From: Firm-04 sp045617625
Lineage (GTDB): Bacteria; Bacillota; Clostridia; Oscillospirales; Ruminococcaceae
Assembly (NCBI GenBank): GCA_045617625.1
Contig: JAZLJA010000015.1
Coordinates: forward strand, 1-37,253
Reading direction: 5' to 3'
DNA length: 37,253 bases
Numbering within the stretch: the first letter of the stretch is position 1; the number at the start of each line of letters is the position of its first letter. The notes under the pieces were generated by a model. It did no database searches and was not told where the DNA came from. It worked only from the letters and a program-made list of their open reading frames with translations. The position numbers and the translations under genes are program-made. Positions 31,495-37,253 of this stretch are shown here, in pieces.

Positions 31495-32508
31495 TTATTC
31501 CGCGTACTTGCTTTCCAGAGCGGGGCATTTTGCGTTTTCAAAATCAAATTCCCACTCGGTCGGGCCTTTCTTTTCGGCAGTGAACTGCACCTCGACATTG
31601 CCGCCCATTTTGGCAAGTGCGAGAGTGTATTTGCCGTTTTCAATATTCCCCTGTTCAAATGAGAAACGATAAGGACACCGATTTCCGATACCACAGTAGG
31701 TGATATCTGCTGCATCTGCATCCGCATAAGTCGCATAGTCTCCTTCCGGACAAACCATCAGATAATAGCTGTCATAGCCCTCCGTATCGGTCGATTCCAG
31801 ATAGTAGCCGTCAAAAAAGACTGTTGCCCACTCGTCATCGCTTTCATCAGGAGCAAAGGAGAACCACGACGCAACCTCGTCCTCCGGGCTGTCGAATTCC
31901 TGAACTTTTTTATCTTCTCCTGCGCCCTTGAGCCACGAATCCTTGAATGCAAAGTGATACTTGCCGTTTCCTTCCGCAATGAAGAACCATTCGCCGAGCA
32001 CAATGCCGCTTTCGCCATCATACAGCATCATCGTCCAAGTGCCCGGAGCCCATTCATCGTCTGCAGCAATATCGGCGATACGGCTATCCAGAGCAAAGGT
32101 ATAAACGCCGTCAAACCATTCTTTGTCGTGCGTTTCATCAAAGCAGTTCTCGTCAAACAGGCATTGCGTGATAAGCTCAGAATCCCGTGTCAGATAAATT
32201 CCGGGGTTCACGATTGCGATCCTCGCATTCTGTGCATCAAATTCGGCGGATGTTTTGATCTTGAAATACAAAGTCTCATCCTTCACGCTGTACGTGATTG
32301 CTTTTCCGAGTTTGGTCTCATCACTTTCGGCATCCGCGGGAATCAGGCTGTTGTCGATCGGAACCTCTGTTGTCTCTGTCGCCTGCGTCTCCTGACTCTG
32401 TACAGGTGCGCTTGTTTCTGCATTGCTTGATGAATCAGCGGAAGGCTTTGTACCGCAAGCATTCAAAAGCAATGCTGTGGCAAGCATAAATGGAAAAATC
32501 TTCTTCAT
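31495..32508 (-). CDS. Secreted lipoprotein of unknown function
   Basis: A 337-aa lipoprotein: MKKIFPFMLATALLLNAC, with lipobox LLNAC, then a Ser/Thr/Glu-rich linker (about residues 20-50). The rest is an acidic, aromatic-rich, beta-type domain with repeated patterns such as GTWTMMLYDGESG and KYTLALAKMGGNVEV, which looks like a beta-sandwich. No enzyme motif was recognised. The start is ATG 32508, 8 nt after GGAGG; ATG 32514 is only 2 nt from it. The wider frame to 32583 crosses the promoter. Its own promoter and terminator make it a single-gene unit. Confidence 0.8.
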   Translation of the reverse strand: MKKIFPFMLATALLLNACGTKPSADSSSNAETSAPVQSQETQATETTEVPIDNSLIPADAESDETKLGKAITYSVKDETLYFKIKTSAEFDAQNARIAIVNPGIYLTRDSELITQCLFDENCFDETHDKEWFDGVYTFALDSRIADIAADDEWAPGTWTMMLYDGESGIVLGEWFFIAEGNGKYHFAFKDSWLKGAGEDKKVQEFDSPEDEVASWFSFAPDESDDEWATVFFDGYYLESTDTEGYDSYYLMVCPEGDYATYADADAADITYCGIGNRCPYRFSFEQGNIENGKYTLALAKMGGNVEVQFTAEKKGPTEWEFDFENAKCPALESKYAE

Positions 32509-32569
32509 TTTCATTTCCTCCAATCGGGATGCATCATCATTTTGTTTTGAATATGTTTTTGCCACCCTT

Positions 32570-32598
32570 ATTATAGCACACAATGCTGACCATTACAA
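32570..32598 (-). promoter_or_regulatory. Promoter of the lipoprotein gene
   Basis: On the minus strand, TTGTAA (32598-32593), 17-bp spacer, TATAAT (32575-32570) with TGC before the -10. Confidence 0.8.
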
Positions 32599-32610
32599 GC
32601 CCCTCTGAAC

Positions 32611-32662
32611 AAAAAAGCCGCACAGCAGTTCTGACGAATCATCGTCTGAAATCGCCGTGCGG
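32611..32662 (-). terminator. Minus-strand terminator with no evident upstream gene
   Basis: On the minus strand, CCGCAC (32662-32657) pairs with GTGCGG (32623-32618), with an inner GACGA/TCGTC stem, then six T. It implies transcription entering from the 32660-32900 array region. Confidence 0.6.
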
Positions 32663-32671
32663 AAAACCGCT

Positions 32672-32868
32672 GTCGCATTTGCGAGTTGTCGGCAGATATC
32701 CATTTGCATTTTTGTCCGATGTGACGAAATTTAATTCACGGAAGAACAGTGTGCATTTCGTCGCGTTTTTTGTCCACTTCGTCGCAGAGAAAAGCATCTT
32801 GTCGCCCCGTTTTGCCCTCTCGTCGCCGATTTTGTCCACTTCATCCTCGATTTCGTCCCTCTTGTCGC
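32672..32868. repeat. Degenerate array of TYGTCSC motifs with about 21-bp spacing
   Basis: The GTC cores fall at 32672, 32688, 32714, 32760, 32772, 32781, 32801, 32822, 32834, 32855 and 32864. In the dense part (32760-32864) most gaps are 20-21, or split as 12 plus 9. Two longer units share TTTTGTCCACTTC (about 32768-32780 and 32830-32842). On the minus strand it encodes heptad-like DEVDKxxDE segments broken by a frame change. It ends 7 nt before the -35 box of the next gene. Confidence 0.55.
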
Positions 32869-32874
32869 ATTCTA

Positions 32875-32903
32875 TTGAATAATGAAATGATATATGATAT
32901 AAT
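32875..32903 (+). promoter_or_regulatory. Promoter of the large DUF4091 gene
   Basis: TTGAAT (32875-32880), 17-bp spacer, TATAAT (32898-32903) with TG at 32895-32896. It lies immediately after the repeat array. Confidence 0.75.
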
Positions 32904-32976
32904 GGTATCATCCGCAAATTAACATCTCTTACAATTAAAATCCCTAACCATTTTTATTACAGAAAGGACGAAAGCC

Positions 32977-35900
32977 ATGAACCACTCCATGAAGCGGTTG
33001 ACCGCGGCTGTGTGCGCCTGTATGACGCTGCTGAACGCAGTTGACCCACAATTCATCCCCAAGGCACTCCTGACAGCGATTGCGGCGGAGGATGAAGCGG
33101 CAGGCAGCGAACACCCCACAAGCATCAGCGATGGGCTTGTGTACTGTGTGCTGCCCAACTCCAAGTACGTGAAGAAAGACAACATCACGGACGCAGAACT
33201 GCTGAAAGGAAAAGGGAAGACCCTGACCTTTGCGGCAGCACGCAACGAGCGCGAATCAGGTCAGATCGTGCTGAACAGCCCACAGGATATCACATCCATC
33301 ACGATTGAGAAGCAGCCGCTGAAAGACAGCGAAGGCAACGAAATCGAAGCTGAAAACATGGCGATGTTCTTCGAGAACTATGTCTACGAAGAAAGTAATG
33401 CCACATGGAAGCTGACGAACACGCAGGGTTACTACCCTGATGCACTGATTGACTACGAGATGGCGGTCGAACTTGGAATGAACAAGCTGATCGTGAAGCA
33501 CGGCACGAATCAGGGCATCTGGTTCACGCTGAAAGTGCCGGAGGGAACACCCGCAGGCGATTATACCGCTGAATATACCGTAACCTGCACCGGCGACGGT
33601 ATAGCGACACAACTCAAAGTGCCTGTTTCTGTGCATATCTACGATTTTGATATGCCGAATCAGACCAACCATAAGTCTCGTTTTTATTCTCCTGCGAGAA
33701 ACAAAACGAATATTACAGAGGATATGTTCGGCATCCGATTGACGGAAGAAGAAAAAAACAACAACCTCAGCGTGTCCAAGAAATATCTGAACGAACTGAC
33801 AGCTTTTATGAACAGCAGAAAACTTACTACAGGCAATACCCCATTGGGTCAGCCCTGGTCAAAATACGCGCTTGCCAACAATAACCCCAATATGACGGGT
33901 GCGGATTTTGATTTGTCGAAATATACCGATAGTGTCTATCAATTCGTTACAACATCCGAGTGTCCGTATTATAATCTTGATCCCAGTTACGATGCAGATG
34001 AACCTTTGGTATCGTTGGATGGGTTTGATTATGATATTACTGACGCATACTTTGACTATATTTTTCAAATATCTGAGGATGAACGCGTCATTCCTACAGA
34101 GAATCCGATTGAGACACAAAAACAGAAAATCATCGAAAGATTCAAGAACACTGTTGACGAAGATGGGAAAAACGCATGGGATGATATGACACTGATTACG
34201 GTCAACAATGGGGAATCCCTTCTGAAACCGGAATTACGTAATGCTGCATTGGATGAAGCTATGGAATTCCTGTATTCCGGTTTGCGTTTCTTTACAGGAC
34301 AATTAACACAACAAGAAATTGATAACTGGTCTTTGGCTTCCGAAGCATATGCAGCCGAAAACAAAAAGACATACAGCCAATATCAGCAGATGTATGAAAC
34401 CAGCCTGAGACGATCAGAACTTTCAGAAGCTGAATACAAAGCATGGAAGAAAACGCTGGACAATGCTCGTGCCAAAGCAAAAAAAGAATTGAGCAGTAAT
34501 TGGGTATATCAACCGAGCAAGGACAGACTGGCACTCGGACTTTCCACTGTCAACTGCAACATGGCAGGCATCGACCTGAACTTCATGATATCAAAATATT
34601 ACCGCCTGACACAGTACGACAGCGTGCATACAGAGTCAAGCGGACATCAGCAAGTCTTCTTCGGCTTGGATTCCACCTATCGGGCGCTGATCGACAAAAG
34701 TTTTGCAACAGGTCTCGATCTGCTGCAATATGCGTTTTTCCGTCCCGCCTTTGGTGATGAACCGAATACGTTCAATTTCACCCAGATCTTCACGGAACTG
34801 CTGGCGTGCACGGTGAACAATATTTCAAAAGACGGTGCAAAAACGTATATTGACGAATTGGTTGCGAAAGGAACAACGGAAGACGGAATAAAAGTGGAAC
34901 CTGCACTTGCCGAATCGCTGAAACAGTCCCTTGATAACATTGCGATGCTGTTCACGGTGTCTATTACCAACACAGCAGATGAGGAAGACGCAACGGATGG
35001 TAAGGCAGTATTCAAGTATGGCGGCTCTCGCTTTGTGAAGAAAGCCAACCGATACAGTGATATTCTGTTCAGTGGGTTGCAGACATTCAACATTGATCCG
35101 ATCACTGTAACCTACGAAGGTTATGAGAACGGCTTTAACTATGTGAAGGACGCCGAAACGGGAAAATATCGTCCGAGCAAAGAAGCCGAGACTCTTTCTG
35201 TCACCGTGGGATCGGATGACGTTGTCAAAAGCTATTGCCCGCTGTTCAACGATTTCTCCCCGTCCGTAGGCAGCGGTGATGATGCCAAGGATTATCAGAC
35301 CACATATAACACCGCCAAAAACAATCAGGGCGATTATCACATCTGGTGGTACAGCTGCCAGTCTGCGGGCAACCCCTATCTTGCAGGCAACCGCCTGACA
35401 CAGAATGTCAGCAGCGACGCCAATTTCTCCATTGACGAGAACCCGACTGCCATTGTTCGTGCAAATGTTTGGCAGGAGTACGCACTCGGCATTGAAGGTC
35501 AGCTTTACTGGGCCGTGGATGAATATCTCCGCGAAGGAACGTACAGCAACCAGTACGGCATCGGCAGCGACGGCAGATTCCAATACAGCCCGTGGCTTCT
35601 GACGGATAATGAGGGCAACGAGGGCGTTATGGTTTATCCCAACTATGACCTGTTCTATAACCTCATCCTGAATTACAACAAGAGCGCGGCAGATCTGGAC
35701 ATGCAGTATGCCGAGGCAGAGAATCTGAATGAATCCGATTGCAAGAAGGCACAAGCGCAATTCTCGCTCGTAAAGACGCTTTTGGATGAATTCCATGTGA
35801 ATGCGGCAGTGCTTACCCCTGCCGAAGGTCAGACCGCAGAGGAAAAAGCACTCGAACTCTGCGAAAAATACGGCTATTTCAGCAGCACCATCCGTCTGGA

Positions 35901-37253
35901 GAACCTCAGCGAGGGTGTCGATGACTACGATTATAGCTGTATCGCAAACGAGACGCTCGAAAAGGTCAACGCACCGGAAAACGTACAGAAAGAATTCGCA
36001 AACGGTCTCCCCGATGTGTTTGCAGAAGGCATCGAATTGACCTTCAATTCCCTGTTTGATGACGTCAACTACGATGATGGCAAGGCAAATTCCAAAAATG
36101 TTTCTGCCGCCCATAACGCTATGGCAGCCATTAACGAGGAATTGCTGGCAATTCAGAAGAATCCCGAACGCTATCGCTTCTACGTGGCAAAAGAACTGGC
36201 AAGACAGATCGTGTTCACCACCGTCACCGAGGAAATGACCGAAGACGATTTCGTAGACCCCTACGGACTGCGTCTGGAGCAGATCTATAAGGTGTTGTTT
36301 GTGGATCCCGCTGAGACGATCGAAGAACAGAACATTGTCAGATTCAACCGACTTGCTCTGGACTCCATGGTCAATGAACTGCTGCGGGTACGGACTGCCC
36401 CTGCATATTACATCACCCTGAAAAAGATCAAGGAATTGCAGCTCACAGGCGAGGAGATCGTCACCAAAGACACGATCAAGGCATATGTTGCCGAGATCAA
36501 GCGTATCCATGACGTGCTCTTTGACGAAAACGAAACACTCCGCGAAGGTGCTTATGAATCCGAACTGCCCGCGATCCTGAAACTGATGGATCGGGTGCAG
36601 TACAAGACATTCAGTCACGCTCTGACTTTCCGCATCAGCAGCGATTCTGCGGAAGGCTTCTACTTCAGATTCCGCATGAGCAGCAAAGCCGATCTCAACG
36701 AAATGTATCAGGACCGCGACAACGAGATCTCCCTGTTGTTCAAGTATGACATTTGCAGTCATGGTGATATGCACCTGATCGACGAGGAAAACGGCATCTG
36801 GGAATTCCTCATTTCTCTCGATGATATCCCGCTTTCTCTGGATATCATGAAAAACGACGGCGACTGTGATGTGGAGTTCAGCTACGGATATTCCCATACT
36901 GAGCTAAACGGGCTGGATCCCAAGGTCGATATGGATTCGATCCATGCACCGCTGTTTGCACGCACCACCAATTATAAAAACTGGCGTTTCACAGATATTC
37001 CCCTCGAACATCACGAGGACTGGCAGGACAGTCTGGAAGCCGTCACATTCGATTTCCGCGCCCTGACCCCTGCCGACGAACGCGACGACGGCGTGAACAG
37101 CAATACACTCTTCTTCTATTTTGTCGATACGACTTCTACCGACGGTTGGGTGAGAACCACAGAACAATATCCTCTGGATCCGATCAGCGGCACTTCAGCT
37201 TACGGCGAAGTGACAAAGCTGGAGGACGGCTGGTATCACATCGAGATCCCGCT
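32977..37253 (+). CDS. Large secreted DUF4091/GH123-like protein, 3' partial
   Basis: At least 1,425 codons, open to the window end. ATG 32977 follows AGAAAGGA. The signal peptide spans roughly residues 1-37. The N-terminal part resembles the beta-sandwich that precedes GH123-like/DUF4091 domains (AAARNERESGQIVL, GYYPDALIDYE, IWFTLKVPEGTPAGDYTAEY). A central region with FFRPAFGDEPN (about 587-597) may hold the Asp-Glu pair of this clan. Further on are IWWYSCQ, VWQEYALGIEGQLYW and SSTIRLENLSEGVDDYDY, typical of the DUF4091 C-terminal half. Long helical insertions and additional C-terminal beta domains follow. It is probably an extracellular glycosidase or glycan-binding protein; the substrate is unknown. 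Confidence 0.8.
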   Translation, partial: MNHSMKRLTAAVCACMTLLNAVDPQFIPKALLTAIAAEDEAAGSEHPTSISDGLVYCVLPNSKYVKKDNITDAELLKGKGKTLTFAAARNERESGQIVLNSPQDITSITIEKQPLKDSEGNEIEAENMAMFFENYVYEESNATWKLTNTQGYYPDALIDYEMAVELGMNKLIVKHGTNQGIWFTLKVPEGTPAGDYTAEYTVTCTGDGIATQLKVPVSVHIYDFDMPNQTNHKSRFYSPARNKTNITEDMFGIRLTEEEKNNNLSVSKKYLNELTAFMNSRKLTTGNTPLGQPWSKYALANNNPNMTGADFDLSKYTDSVYQFVTTSECPYYNLDPSYDADEPLVSLDGFDYDITDAYFDYIFQISEDERVIPTENPIETQKQKIIERFKNTVDEDGKNAWDDMTLITVNNGESLLKPELRNAALDEAMEFLYSGLRFFTGQLTQQEIDNWSLASEAYAAENKKTYSQYQQMYETSLRRSELSEAEYKAWKKTLDNARAKAKKELSSNWVYQPSKDRLALGLSTVNCNMAGIDLNFMISKYYRLTQYDSVHTESSGHQQVFFGLDSTYRALIDKSFATGLDLLQYAFFRPAFGDEPNTFNFTQIFTELLACTVNNISKDGAKTYIDELVAKGTTEDGIKVEPALAESLKQSLDNIAMLFTVSITNTADEEDATDGKAVFKYGGSRFVKKANRYSDILFSGLQTFNIDPITVTYEGYENGFNYVKDAETGKYRPSKEAETLSVTVGSDDVVKSYCPLFNDFSPSVGSGDDAKDYQTTYNTAKNNQGDYHIWWYSCQSAGNPYLAGNRLTQNVSSDANFSIDENPTAIVRANVWQEYALGIEGQLYWAVDEYLREGTYSNQYGIGSDGRFQYSPWLLTDNEGNEGVMVYPNYDLFYNLILNYNKSAADLDMQYAEAENLNESDCKKAQAQFSLVKTLLDEFHVNAAVLTPAEGQTAEEKALELCEKYGYFSSTIRLENLSEGVDDYDYSCIANETLEKVNAPENVQKEFANGLPDVFAEGIELTFNSLFDDVNYDDGKANSKNVSAAHNAMAAINEELLAIQKNPERYRFYVAKELARQIVFTTVTEEMTEDDFVDPYGLRLEQIYKVLFVDPAETIEEQNIVRFNRLALDSMVNELLRVRTAPAYYITLKKIKELQLTGEEIVTKDTIKAYVAEIKRIHDVLFDENETLREGAYESELPAILKLMDRVQYKTFSHALTFRISSDSAEGFYFRFRMSSKADLNEMYQDRDNEISLLFKYDICSHGDMHLIDEENGIWEFLISLDDIPLSLDIMKNDGDCDVEFSYGYSHTELNGLDPKVDMDSIHAPLFARTTNYKNWRFTDIPLEHHEDWQDSLEAVTFDFRALTPADERDDGVNSNTLFFYFVDTTSTDGWVRTTEQYPLDPISGTSAYGEVTKLEDGWYHIEIP

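Noticed and set aside
32672..32868. CRISPR array
   Set aside because: Repeats are short and degenerate, with no constant repeat or unique spacers and no cas genes in the window.
32639..32917. 92-codon minus-strand ORF over the 21-bp array as an intact gene
   Set aside because: The heptad-like pattern changes frame midway and there is no ribosome-binding site; kept only as a possible decayed gene in the findings.
34825..36897. 690-codon open frame on the minus strand inside the DUF4091 gene
   Set aside because: It is antisense to a continuous coding frame with recognisable motifs, has no ribosome-binding site or family motif, and follows from codon bias.

Overview
The window looks like chromosomal DNA of a spore-forming, Gram-positive gut or rumen Clostridia, probably Ruminococcus-like Oscillospiraceae. 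The evidence is the housekeeping gene order (lepB-rbgA-rnhB-yraN; tig-clpP-clpX; rel-MBL hydrolase-hemZ; lon-engB), two sporulation genes (gpr and a 30-codon spoVM), a sortase with a Thr-rich LPQTG substrate, and a large secreted DUF4091/GH123-like protein. Genus is inferred from protein style, not from a marker gene.

Layout. 1-3124: signal peptidase I with a repeat-expanded N-terminus (5' end outside the window), RbgA, RNase HII and YraN, tightly packed or overlapping. 3167-5355: threonine synthase and a metallophosphoesterase joined by a GTGA overlap. 5486-8845: trigger factor, ClpP and ClpX. 8862-13480: hairpin, strong promoter, bifunctional (p)ppGpp synthetase/hydrolase, MBL hydrolase and HemZ. 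13572-17328, mostly minus strand: terminator, spoVM, engB, lon and rpsT. 17584-20011: gpr, an LppM-like lipoprotein, tRNA-Ala(CGC) and a Cys-rich orphan. 20108-22736: purA, then a DUF421/DUF4363 pair. 22873-24204: guaA, whose glutamine-amidotransferase domain is reduced to a stub.

24192-26111 is a decayed integrative element in the 3' end of guaA. It has 14-bp direct repeats at both ends, a phage-like divergent repressor region with four related operator-like sites, an apparent Xis-Int deletion scar, a small Cro-like regulator, a membrane protein with an HELSH motif and a 14-codon gene stub. It has no intact integrase.

26435-29318 encodes a cell-wall-anchored S41-like protein and an adjacent sortase. 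29378-31099, minus strand, carries a guanylate-kinase-like P-loop protein (possibly with an AUC start) and a two-gene macrodomain/NADAR cassette, which is ADP-ribose chemistry without a visible transferase. 31273-31393 may encode a small RNA. 31495-32508 encodes a lipoprotein. 32672-32868 is a degenerate array with roughly 21-bp spacing, directly upstream of the promoter of the large secreted DUF4091 protein, which runs off the window end.

Vegetative promoters are unusually easy to read: TTGACA-like and TATAAT-like boxes with 17-18 bp spacers and often a TG one base before the -10. Most operons end in clear hairpins. All function calls come from motifs and remembered family features; no search was run.
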